A DNA stretch of 64,000 nt, taken from UBA4951 sp963616935. GTDB taxonomy: Bacteria > Bacillota_I > Bacilli_A > RFN20 > CAG-826. Under the pieces are notes generated by a model. The model saw nothing but the letters and a program-made list of their open reading frames with translations, was not told where the DNA came from and searched no databases. Below are positions 1 through 7,300 of the stretch, one piece after another. The position numbers and the translations under genes are program-made. Position 1 is the stretch's first letter. Every line of letters begins with the position of its first letter. Where the stretch lies: contig CAVEMS010000002.1 in assembly GCA_963616935.1 (NCBI GenBank), forward strand, positions 62,001 to 126,000, given 5' to 3'.

Positions 1-772
1 CGGAAAGATTTTCGGAAGATCTATGAAGGTTATAAGAATGTGTATAGTAGATCTTATATGGGGTGATGTAATCTTCGAGCGTAACTTCTCGGTTGTTGTA
101 CTTCGAATATTTCGTCGAAAGAGTGTTGTACTTCAGATCGCTTCCAGTCTTGACATGGAACCTATAAGTCGAAGCGCGCTTTGTCGTCGGATTCATATTG
201 ACGGCTTGCGGACGCTCTGTGGCGAGGCATTCAGTCCATTCATAGCCATCGCCAAACTCATTCATCTTCGTCTCGTAATAAGAGGCGGCGACGTAAGCTT
301 GGTTATCGCCAACAGTCGACCCTTGCGAGTTCATATAGGCGATCGTGGCGTCGTCTGATGACTGGTAAGTGTGATAATAATACTTCCAATCATCGTTCGT
401 TTCCGTAGCCATCGGAGAAGTGATTTCACCTTCGCCGAGGATTCCGAACCCATATCCGACGATGTAGTTTTGAGTCCCTTTCTTAACGGCTTTGTCATAC
501 ATGACGTAACCGCCGTCTTGATAAAGAGTCAAACCCGTTAAGTAGTTGTCAACCGCGTACTTCTCGAGCTTTCCTAAGATGTTGGCGCGTTCATCGCTGT
601 CTTCATAGACGTATGTGTAAGTGCCGTTCGCCTTCTTCGCTTCTACCGGAACCGTCGATGACGTGTCCGGCGTCTTGCCAGAGCCTGACGTGCCTGAACC
701 GGCGTTGTTGTCGCCGCAAGCGGTCAATGCGAAGATACTACCAGCAAGAACCAATAATGCAGTCTTTTTCAT
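1..772 (-). CDS. Extracellular lipoprotein, possibly a solute-binding protein (3' end outside window)
   Basis: The frame is open from an ATG at 772..770 to the window edge, so the C-terminus is missing. A strong SD (AGGGAGG) lies just upstream. The N-terminus (MKKTALLVLAGSIFALTACG) is a lipoprotein signal with lipobox LTAC and Cys19, followed by a Gly/Ser/Thr linker, so the protein should be anchored outside the membrane. The visible part (about 257 residues) is Tyr-rich with phrases such as GYVMYDKAVKKGTQNYIVGY. Its composition and layout would suit an oligopeptide-type (family 5) substrate-binding protein, but I see no decisive motif. A TTGACA lies at 868..863 on this strand without a convincing -10. 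The lipoprotein call is firm; the transport role is a guess. Confidence 0.75.
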   Translation of the reverse strand, partial: MKKTALLVLAGSIFALTACGDNNAGSGTSGSGKTPDTSSTVPVEAKKANGTYTYVYEDSDERANILGKLEKYAVDNYLTGLTLYQDGGYVMYDKAVKKGTQNYIVGYGFGILGEGEITSPMATETNDDWKYYYHTYQSSDDATIAYMNSQGSTVGDNQAYVAASYYETKMNEFGDGYEWTECLATERPQAVNMNPTTKRASTYRFHVKTGSDLKYNTLSTKYSKYNNREVTLEDYITPYKIYYTHSYNLHRSSENLS

Positions 773-932
773 AAAGACCTCCCTTTCTTGAATGGATTCC
801 TCCATTGACTTAGAATGCAAATGATTTCTAAGACAAGTGCATTTTTTCACTGCATGAAATAATGTCAAGCATTAAATTAAAAATGTTTTTAATAATTCTC
901 TATGCGATATTTACGATTTATGAAAATATGAG

Positions 933-1340
933 TTAAAGTGTCACTATTATTATAACAGCGGCTATAATCGCAAACGCTCCTATAATTATATAAGGAACGA
1001 AAGAATAAGGGTTTTTCATCCTTTGCGTTTTCTTTCTTTTGGAGTATTGGTACAAATCCTCTTTCCCGCTAGCGGTTCTTTCCCTTAGCAAATAGAAGGT
1101 GAAGATATCGGTGCCGCCAAAGAGGGTCACCACAAACAATAACCCAATAAGAATGCTCGCCGCCCCGCCGATGAAGAGGCCGTTCGCATAGTTGATTAAG
1201 GCGGTCCAGCCATATAGAGCGCAATCGACGATGAGAATCGCCGCGCACATCAAAAACGCGATAAGAAAATGATACCAATTGTCTCTGAACCAAAGACGAA
1301 GTCCTTGATACCAAGTCAGATAGCCGTCGTTTTTTCTCAT
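933..1340 (-). CDS. Small membrane protein (DUF3899-like)
   Basis: The protein is 135 residues, with a basic N-terminus (MRKNDGYLTWYQGLRLWF), two central hydrophobic segments, a charged stretch (SGKEDLYQYSKRKKTQRMKNP) and a C-terminal hydrophobic segment. Size and layout resemble the DUF3899 integral membrane family of Firmicutes; function unknown. The open frame extends into the tRNA-Phe gene, so the long version is not credible. I chose the ATG at 1340 because TTGAAC (1375..1370) and GATAAT (1353..1348), 16 nt apart, form a good promoter whose predicted start site is at this ATG, and no SD precedes any candidate start. An alternative ATG lies at 1349. Confidence 0.6.
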   Translation of the reverse strand: MRKNDGYLTWYQGLRLWFRDNWYHFLIAFLMCAAILIVDCALYGWTALINYANGLFIGGAASILIGLLFVVTLFGGTDIFTFYLLRERTASGKEDLYQYSKRKKTQRMKNPYSFVPYIIIGAFAIIAAVIIIVTL

Positions 1341-1347
1341 ATCGCTC

Positions 1348-1375
1348 ATTATCATAATATTTTTGAAAAGTTCAA
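1348..1375 (-). promoter_or_regulatory. Promoter TTGAAC-N16-GATAAT, predicted leaderless
   Basis: The -35 TTGAAC is at 1375..1370 and the -10 GATAAT at 1353..1348, with a 16-nt spacer. The ATG at 1340 is only 7 nt beyond the -10, so transcription should begin at or next to the start codon. Confidence 0.5.
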
Positions 1376-1599
1376 TCTTTCTTAACGCGCCGCAAGCATT
1401 CTCAATCGATTTCGAGGCGTTTTGCTTTGTATCGTCGTAACATCGACAATAAGAAAAAAGCGACGCCCCTCTTTGCAGAAATGAGATACCACCCGCCATG
1501 TGACAAGAACATAAATAACGTTTTTTCAAGACGTCCTTATTCGGCAAAATAGGCAAAAATAAAACGGATAATTTCGCATTATCCGTTAAATCCGAGAAA

Positions 1600-1675
1600 T
1601 GGTGGCCCAGGGGGGAATCGAACCCCCGACACAAGGATTTTCAGTCCTTTGCTCTACCAACTGAGCTACCGGGCC
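1600..1675 (-). tRNA. tRNA-Phe (GAA)
   Basis: A 76-nt cloverleaf with encoded CCA. The acceptor stem is GGCCCGG paired with CTGGGCC (one G-T pair), the anticodon loop is CTGAAAA (anticodon GAA, normal T33), and the T-arm is GGGGG-TTCGATT-CCCCC. It lies just downstream of tRNA-Asp on the same strand, probably in one transcript. It would be the ligand sensed by the T-box in front of pheS. Confidence 0.97.
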
Positions 1676-1678
1676 GCA

Positions 1679-1755
1679 TGGCGGACCATACGAGATTCGA
1701 ACTCGTGATCTCCTCCGTGACAGGGAGGCATGTTGGACCGCTACACCAATGGTCC
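1679..1755 (-). tRNA. tRNA-Asp (GTC)
   Basis: A 77-nt cloverleaf with encoded CCA. The acceptor stem is GGACCAT/ATGGTCC, the anticodon stem CCTCC/GGAGG and the loop CTGTCAC (anticodon GTC, T33). Three nucleotides separate it from tRNA-Phe. Confidence 0.97.
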
Positions 1756-1894
1756 ATCCGCCGTGCTTTGATATTATCTTTAAACGCCATTTCGATTGCA
1801 AGAGAAAAATGGTTTTAGTCACTGGATATCGACTTTTCAGACGTTTTTTCCACTATCGCCACCACCATTTCGCTTCTATATTAGGCCAAGTAAA

Positions 1895-1919
1895 CAAAAA
1901 AGCCCATCTTCCGACGGGC
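1895..1919 (-). terminator. Terminator of the rubrerythrin gene
   Basis: On the minus strand GCCCGTC-GGAA-GATGGGC is followed by TTTTTTG, about 15 nt past the rubrerythrin stop codon. Confidence 0.85.
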
Positions 1920-1933
1920 CCTAAGCTTCTCTA

Positions 1934-2473
1934 TCAATAGTTCTTGACGCTTAGCTCGAAATAGGATTGAGGGTGAGCGCAAACGGGACAAACTTTCGGA
2001 GCGAATTTCCCGATCACGATATGCCCGCAATTACGGCACTTCCAGACGGCGACATCTTTTGAAACGAAGACCACGCCTTCTTTGACGTTATCGAGCAATT
2101 TCTTGTAACGTTCCTCATGCTCTTTCTCGATCGCACCGACCATTTTGAATTTGTTGGCGATTTCGATGAAGCCTTCCTCTCTCGCCGTTTCCTCGAATTC
2201 CTTATACATATCGGTCCATTCGTAGTTCTCCCCTTCCGCCGCGGCCAATAGATTATCGGCGGTCGAAGGGACCTCCCCGCCATGAAGGTACTTGAACCAT
2301 AGCTTCGCGTGCTCTTTCTCGTTATCGGCCGTTTCTAGGAAGATGGCGGCTATTTGCTCATAGCCTTCTTTCTTCGCTTTCGAGGCGAAGAAGGTGTACT
2401 TGTTCCTCGCTTGGCTTTCCCCCGCGAATGCGGTCATCAGATTCTTCTCGGTCTTAGATCCTTTTAGTTCCAT
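1934..2473 (-). CDS. Rubrerythrin
   Basis: A cytoplasmic di-iron protein that reduces hydrogen peroxide in anaerobes. Residues 1-140 form the ferritin-like four-helix domain with Glu/His di-iron ligands (AFAGESQARNKYTFFA, ETADNEKEHAKLWF, EKEHEERY). The C-terminus is a rubredoxin domain with paired CxxC knuckles (CRNCGH and CPVCAHPQSYFEL). At 179 residues it has normal family length. The start ATG at 2473 has an AAAGGAG SD; upstream in-frame codons are not preceded by one. It is monocistronic with its own terminator. It suggests an obligate anaerobe that meets traces of oxygen or peroxide. Confidence 0.95.
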   Translation of the reverse strand: MELKGSKTEKNLMTAFAGESQARNKYTFFASKAKKEGYEQIAAIFLETADNEKEHAKLWFKYLHGGEVPSTADNLLAAAEGENYEWTDMYKEFEETAREEGFIEIANKFKMVGAIEKEHEERYKKLLDNVKEGVVFVSKDVAVWKCRNCGHIVIGKFAPKVCPVCAHPQSYFELSVKNY

Positions 2474-2572
2474 GTTGCTCTCCTTTGTGACCCCATTATA
2501 TTGGATAAAAAAGACGGAGCGCAAACGAAACGCTTAGAAAATTATCAAAGAAACGGAAAAGATAGATGCCGT

Positions 2573-3379
2573 CTAGGCTTCCGAGTCCTTTGGAGCAGGC
2601 AAATATCGAATATATTCGTAATTATCCAGCGATGAGCTCACCTCAACCATGTAGGTATAGACGGCTTCCCTTAGAAGCTTCGTCCTTTCTCCTAGCGGTT
2701 TGCTCATATCCGGCTCGAAGACGCCAGAGACATGCATCACGGCGCGAGGGGGAAGGAAGCGGAGGATCTTCCGTTTTTCATAGGTGACGCAAGTGGCGAC
2801 GACGGGCCTTCCTAAGGAGGCAGGATAAGTGAATGATTGCTCAGGGAATGGGCGGATACGGGTGTAATACGGCCAAATATGGGCTTCGGGGAAGATAAGG
2901 ATGGCGTTTCCATGCTGTATATGCTTCTCAACCGCCTCCAAAAAAGGTTTCGTTTGCTCAGGATAGCTAGGGAGAGGCAAAGCGCCGACCATCGTCTCTA
3001 TCGGCCGAAGGAACTTGTTGCTGACCGATTCATTCGAGCACAAAACGAAAGTGCGTCTAGGCGGGATAAGCCAAACGGGGACGAAGAAGCCATCGCCGAT
3101 CGTGGTGTGGTTACCATAGACGAAAAAGCCTTTCTTCCCCATATGGGTTTTCCGGAATTTCCTTTTTCCCCTAATCCTAAAGCCATATATCAAATGGCCG
3201 ACGATCCAAAAGAGAGGAATGGCGATGATATAGTAGACAAAGCCGCTGAAAAACCAATATATCGGCGACTTGTGGTAGAACTTGAAATTCTTCGGAAGCG
3301 GCTTGTATTTGAAGCTTTTGGTTCCAGCGAAGTCGTCGTTAAGCAAATCCTTATAATAAATGGTCTTTTTCTTTTTCAT
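2573..3379 (-). CDS. 1-acyl-glycerol-3-phosphate acyltransferase-like protein
   Basis: A PlsC/LPLAT-superfamily membrane acyltransferase of 268 residues. After a basic N-terminus a hydrophobic segment (WFFSGFVYYIIAIPLFWIVG) should anchor it. The catalytic HX4D motif is visible in GNHTTIGDG, and a later FPEAHIWPY matches the substrate-binding FPEG-type motif with Ala for Gly. The ATG overlaps the stop of the upstream glycosyltransferase in an ATGA, so the two are translationally coupled. The pairing suggests membrane (glyco)lipid synthesis. The exact acyl acceptor cannot be read from sequence. Confidence 0.85.
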   Translation of the reverse strand: MKKKKTIYYKDLLNDDFAGTKSFKYKPLPKNFKFYHKSPIYWFFSGFVYYIIAIPLFWIVGHLIYGFRIRGKRKFRKTHMGKKGFFVYGNHTTIGDGFFVPVWLIPPRRTFVLCSNESVSNKFLRPIETMVGALPLPSYPEQTKPFLEAVEKHIQHGNAILIFPEAHIWPYYTRIRPFPEQSFTYPASLGRPVVATCVTYEKRKILRFLPPRAVMHVSGVFEPDMSKPLGERTKLLREAVYTYMVEVSSSLDNYEYIRYLPAPKDSEA

Positions 3380-4521
3380 CGATCTCTCTTTTTCACGGCG
3401 TTCGTATGAACCATCTCGACCATCTTGGCCATGCAATCGTCGAAATCGAATTGTCCGACGTATGTCTTATAAGCCTCTTGATTGGCCTTTCTTTCCTCTG
3501 GATGCTCATACCAGTAGTCGATCATCTTGGCGAGATCCTTGGCGTTATCCTCCTTAAAGAGGTTCTTCTCGCTTAAAGCGAATGTTTTGGTGGCGCTTAG
3601 AGGCGAGTTGTTGATTAATGGGGTCAAGCCGCAGGCGATGGCCTCAAGGCAAGATATCGCTTCAATCTCAACTCTGGAGGCATGGACGTATAGATCGGAC
3701 ATCGAAAGGGCTTCGACGAGCTCTGGATGAGTGTAAAACTTGAACAACGGGTCGACTTTGTATTTGGCGGCCGCTTTCTTGAGTTCCTCGATACGGGGGC
3801 CACTGCCCGCCAATATGAGTTTTATGTCTTCCTTGTGCTTACTCATCGAGATGGCTTTTATAAGCAGCTTCTGATTCTTCTCTTTGCTATAGCGGCCAGT
3901 CATCACGATGACGAATTTTCCTTCGAGTTCCGGAGGGCGCTTGACGTCAAGTTTTCTAAAGTCGCTCGAAACGCCGTTAGAGATAACGACGCCAGGCGTC
4001 TTTTTGCCGATCGCGTCCTCGAATACCCCCTCTATGAAAGCGGTCGGATAATGGATGCAGTCGACGTATTGATAGAAATGCTTCCACATCCATTTATATA
4101 CGCCGCGGTTGACGCGTTTGCTATGGATGAGGTCGAAGAAATGGGCGGTGACGTTTTCCGCTTGAACGTGAAAACCGGCGCTCACTGGGATACCTAGCTC
4201 CTTACAGAGCTTTACGGTCTTTAGCCCAGCTGGAAAAGGCATCATGATATGGACGGCGTCGACTCCTTCTAGCGATTCCTTCAAAGTGCTTTCGACGGCT
4301 TTCGCCAAGCAGACCCCGTTATGGTCGACGATCGGCTGAAAAATGCCGAATTTCCATTTCGGCAAAACATAAAAATGATCGACGTCTTTCTTATCTTCGT
4401 CGGGGCACACTATCCGCACTTCGTCGCCGGCCTTATCAAGCGCTTGGATAAGATGCATGGCGGCGATTGTCGTGCCGTTATTGGGCTTCCCAAGGACGTC
4501 GCAGATAACAGTTACAAGCAT
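3376..4521 (-). CDS. GT4 glycosyltransferase, probably glycolipid synthase
   Basis: 381 residues with two Rossmann halves (GT-B). The N-terminus MLVTVICDVLGKPNNGTT is typical of GT4 enzymes that glucosylate diacylglycerol in Acholeplasma and related Firmicutes. The middle carries IVMTGRYSKEKNQKLLIKAI (nucleotide-sugar domain) and the C-terminal half has the EX7E motif (EIEAISCLE, then AIACG). I chose ATG 4521 because GGAGAATCT immediately precedes it; the frame extends further upstream without an SD. It is coupled by ATGA overlap to a lipid acyltransferase. Likely role: sugar transfer from a nucleotide donor to a membrane lipid; other GT4 acceptors remain possible. Confidence 0.85.
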   Translation of the reverse strand: MLVTVICDVLGKPNNGTTIAAMHLIQALDKAGDEVRIVCPDEDKKDVDHFYVLPKWKFGIFQPIVDHNGVCLAKAVESTLKESLEGVDAVHIMMPFPAGLKTVKLCKELGIPVSAGFHVQAENVTAHFFDLIHSKRVNRGVYKWMWKHFYQYVDCIHYPTAFIEGVFEDAIGKKTPGVVISNGVSSDFRKLDVKRPPELEGKFVIVMTGRYSKEKNQKLLIKAISMSKHKEDIKLILAGSGPRIEELKKAAAKYKVDPLFKFYTHPELVEALSMSDLYVHASRVEIEAISCLEAIACGLTPLINNSPLSATKTFALSEKNLFKEDNAKDLAKMIDYWYEHPEERKANQEAYKTYVGQFDFDDCMAKMVEMVHTNAVKKRDR

Positions 4522-4661
4522 AGATTCTCCATGTGAATTGGCTAATGGTTCATCGATACGCCCTGTAGCAGGCGTAACGATCATAATCGCTTAAAGCCCC
4601 TACATTCTATATTAATAGAGCGAAAAGAGAAAGCGCATTATTCATAGGCCGGCACCGCCCT

Positions 4662-4677
4662 ATCGATTACAATCGAT
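4662..4677. promoter_or_regulatory. Perfect inverted repeat upstream of the glycosyltransferase gene
   Basis: ATCGATT-AC-AATCGAT is a perfect 7+2+7 inverted repeat in the 299-nt gap between the EamA-like gene and the glycosyltransferase start (4522-4820). It has the form of an operator, but no promoter pair is clear beside it. I see no other feature in this gap. Confidence 0.35.
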
Positions 4678-4820
4678 TAGAAAAGCTCGAACGATTTCGA
4701 GGATCCGATCTTACTGATAATGACCGTGACGCCATTCGTTATTTTAGAAGCGGCTGACTCCGTGTTTCGGATGCAAAAGACGTGTTAGGCAGCCATTCTC
4801 CCCTGCTTTTGGCGCGGCTA

Positions 4821-5729
4821 TTATAGATTCAATAGAATCACGGAAATCAGGCCAAGTGCGTAGCCGATATATTGGATCTTCGAAAATCTCTCCTTAAACA
4901 GGATAAACGCCGTTAGGAAAGTGAAGACAAGCCCTGCCCCAGATATAACGGGAAAAACCACGGCTGCTGGCGCTCTCGATACCGAATACATCGCGGAAAG
5001 GTTTAGCAATGCGTTCATCGTGCCCGATCCGGCGCCAAACATCAAAGATTGCTTCATTCCGTCTTTTATTTGTCTATGTTCCGTGATCAAAGAGACGACC
5101 AATATGCCAACGCAGGCAATAGCCAATGAAATTATCATGAATTCGTTCTTTTTTTCGCCGCCATAGGTCGTTTGCTGAGCGGTTTGAATTATGGAAGTAA
5201 GCCCATTGGTTATCGCGGCGACGGCAATGAAAATTACCCATTTGACGGTGCTTTTCTTAGCGGCATTATCATTCGTTTCGAGCGCTTCATCTTTCGATTT
5301 TTCGTCATGAGCGCATTTCCTTCCGCCAAGATTCACCAAAACGAGCGCAACCGCTAGCACGACTAGCCCTATCACAAAGCATACGGAAATGGGATTATGC
5401 AAAAATATTATCCCATAGAAGGTCGGCATAATAAGCGATGCGGAAATAATGAGCCCCGATAAAGACAGATGGCCGATTTTAAGCGCGTATGTCAGCGTGA
5501 CCATGCAGACCGCGTACGCTAAACCCATTAATGCTCCATATTTCAAGAGACCGACGTCAAAAGAAAACTTAAAGCCAGAAATCGCAACAAAAACCACGAG
5601 AGCAAAAAAGGTCGAAGTAAAAGCGAAAAACATCGGACATGATTTTGTAAATCCGCGTTTGAACGCATTTTGCAGCGACATCGCAAGCGCTCCGCCGACA
5701 AGCAGCAGAATGGTTATGAAAGTTTCCAT
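4821..5729 (-). CDS. EamA/DMT-superfamily transporter
   Basis: 302 residues with about ten hydrophobic segments arranged as two repeats of five around a charged central loop (GGRKCAHDEKSKDEALETNDNAAKKS, about residues 135-160). This is the layout of drug/metabolite transporters of the EamA class. The last helices (FPVISGAGLVFTFLTAFILF ... GYALGLISVILLNL) are typical. The substrate cannot be predicted. The start ATG at 5729 has no good SD; GATATA lies 5 nt upstream, so it may be leaderless, but no -35 is visible. Confidence 0.8.
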   Translation of the reverse strand: METFITILLLVGGALAMSLQNAFKRGFTKSCPMFFAFTSTFFALVVFVAISGFKFSFDVGLLKYGALMGLAYAVCMVTLTYALKIGHLSLSGLIISASLIMPTFYGIIFLHNPISVCFVIGLVVLAVALVLVNLGGRKCAHDEKSKDEALETNDNAAKKSTVKWVIFIAVAAITNGLTSIIQTAQQTTYGGEKKNEFMIISLAIACVGILVVSLITEHRQIKDGMKQSLMFGAGSGTMNALLNLSAMYSVSRAPAAVVFPVISGAGLVFTFLTAFILFKERFSKIQYIGYALGLISVILLNL

Positions 5730-6018
5730 GGTTCTATATCAACGATTGATAAATATAAGATGATGATATCGGATTGCAAAGCAATACGAATTGATTGTCT
5801 AAGAATGCGGTTTTATCAATTTGCCGTCATGAACGAGACGACTGGCAAAAACCGAGCTCGAAGCCTTCCTTCGCCTATGGTTTAGTTATATACGGGTTCA
5901 TAGAAAGTTTGAAAAGAAAACAATCATTTACCGAATATTGGCAATGATTTTGTTTTATTGAACGCCTAGATCGATTCGTTATTGACAGGATAATGTAAAA
6001 TATAAGGTAGTAAGAAAC

Positions 6019-7116
6019 ATGAAATTGCTGATAGATAACAAAAGGAACATCATGCTGGACGCCTTGAAGGGATTGGCGATTTTTTTGGTGGTTTTAATCC
6101 ATGTCCTGCAACGCACCATCCCACATTTTGTTTCAGATGATCATTGGGGCGTTCAAATCATCTATCTTCTTTGCGTGCCAATCTTTTTTTATCTATCCGG
6201 CATCAGTTATTCATACAAAAAGGAATTATCCTTTGTTGAATTTATCGTAGATATTTTCAAAAGGACCTTGATGTATTTTTGGCCTTTCCTGTTTTTTATT
6301 CTTCTTAGAATCGGGATATACAATCAATGGGAGAATGTATCTAAAGCATTTGAAGAATTGATGGAATATCCAGTCAGCGGTTTATGGGTATGTTGGATAC
6401 TTTTGTTTGTTACTTTGGCTTTGGATATCGGGCTATTGATCGGCAAATTATATCCAAAGCTAAAAAAGTTATTTGTGTTTATCGTGTTCGCTATCGGAAT
6501 AACTATTTTGATTATTCTTAGAAACAACAACACAATCACTAGCGATCATTTCGTCGGCTATAACTACTTTATATTGTTCGCTCCGACGTTCTTTGTCGGT
6601 TATTTGATCGGCGATTATTATTTCAAAATCAATAAACCGATTATTTCATATATCGTTTCTATCCTTTGCTTTGCCGGCTTAGTCGTCCTTTGCTACTTCA
6701 AAAGAAGCTTTATGGGAGTGCGTTTCTTCGACGATATCGGCTATAACTATTTGGCTATAATTCTCTGTGTCGGCGTATACCTAGGAATAATCGAATTATT
6801 TAAATTGGCAAAGAAATTGACGGATGTTATCGCCATCAGTGGGAAATACACATTAGAGATGTATTTCGTGCATTTAATCGTCCTAAAAGCGTTTGCCGGA
6901 TTATTTTATGATTCTTGGATAATTACCTTATTAGTGGTGATCGGTTTAACGCTTCTATGCTACGCCTCCACCACCGTTGTTATGCTAATGACGTATTATG
7001 TGCCGTTCTTACACTTTTTATTATTCGGCAAGCACTTTAGCAAATACGAATGGGAAGATGAATTTTGGGAAAAGATTGCATTTAAAAACAAAACTAGCTC
7101 TATAAAAAGGGATTAA
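6019..7116 (+). CDS. Acyltransferase 3 family membrane protein
   Basis: 365 residues with about ten transmembrane helices. The N-terminal RNIMLDALKGLAIFLVVLIH carries the acyltransferase-3 signature with the catalytic-type His, and helices continue through the C-terminus (GKYTLEMYFVHLIVLKAF is another family motif). Family members O-acetylate sugars of surface polysaccharides or other exported molecules (OafA/NolL-like). A GGTAGTAAG element precedes the ATG. Codon use is far more A+T-rich than in the flanking genes and it stands alone between convergent and divergent neighbours, suggesting recent acquisition. The acceptor is unknown. Confidence 0.85.
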   Translation: MKLLIDNKRNIMLDALKGLAIFLVVLIHVLQRTIPHFVSDDHWGVQIIYLLCVPIFFYLSGISYSYKKELSFVEFIVDIFKRTLMYFWPFLFFILLRIGIYNQWENVSKAFEELMEYPVSGLWVCWILLFVTLALDIGLLIGKLYPKLKKLFVFIVFAIGITILIILRNNNTITSDHFVGYNYFILFAPTFFVGYLIGDYYFKINKPIISYIVSILCFAGLVVLCYFKRSFMGVRFFDDIGYNYLAIILCVGVYLGIIELFKLAKKLTDVIAISGKYTLEMYFVHLIVLKAFAGLFYDSWIITLLVVIGLTLLCYASTTVVMLMTYYVPFLHFLLFGKHFSKYEWEDEFWEKIAFKNKTSSIKRD

Positions 7117-7120
7117 ATAA

Positions 7121-7150
7121 CAAAAACAGCACCGATTTATATCAGTGCTG
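7121..7150 (-). terminator. Terminator of tRNA-fMet (partly bidirectional)
   Basis: CAGCACTGAT-ATAA-ATCGGTGCTG is followed by TTTTTG on the minus strand, 12 nt past the tRNA 3' end. On the plus strand it sits just after the acyltransferase stop but with a poorer T-tract. Confidence 0.85.
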
Positions 7151-7161
7151 AAGCGCTCTTT

Positions 7162-7236
7162 TGGTTGCGGGGAGTGGACTTGAACCACCAGCCTTCAGGT
7201 TATGGGCCTGACGAGCTACCATTGCTCTACCCCGCG
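7162..7236 (-). tRNA. Initiator tRNA-fMet (CAT) with C33 and an A29-T41 pair
   Basis: A 75-nt cloverleaf with encoded CCA. The 5' C1 faces A72 (CGCGGGG against CCCCGCA), the hallmark of bacterial initiators. The anticodon arm reads TCAGG-CCCATAA-CCTGA. Anticodon CAT is thus preceded by C33 rather than the near-universal T33, and the usual three G-C pairs next to the loop are A-T, G-C, G-C. The D-loop (AATGGTA) is short; the T-arm GGTGG-TTCAAGT-CCACT is ordinary apart from one G-T pair. The other two tRNAs in the window have T33. Confidence 0.95.
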
Positions 7237-7300
7237 GCAAGCGTAGTAATGATAGCACCGAAAATCACTTTGGCAAGTCCTTTTGCTCGGAAATCGGCGA

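Noticed and set aside
2837..3409. 190-residue plus-strand ORF
   Set aside because: Antisense to the acyltransferase, whose motifs and coupled start are clear.
5982..6006. Promoter TTGACA upstream of acyltransferase 3
   Set aside because: No -10 at acceptable spacing; TATAAG is 13 nt away, so the hexamer may be fortuitous.
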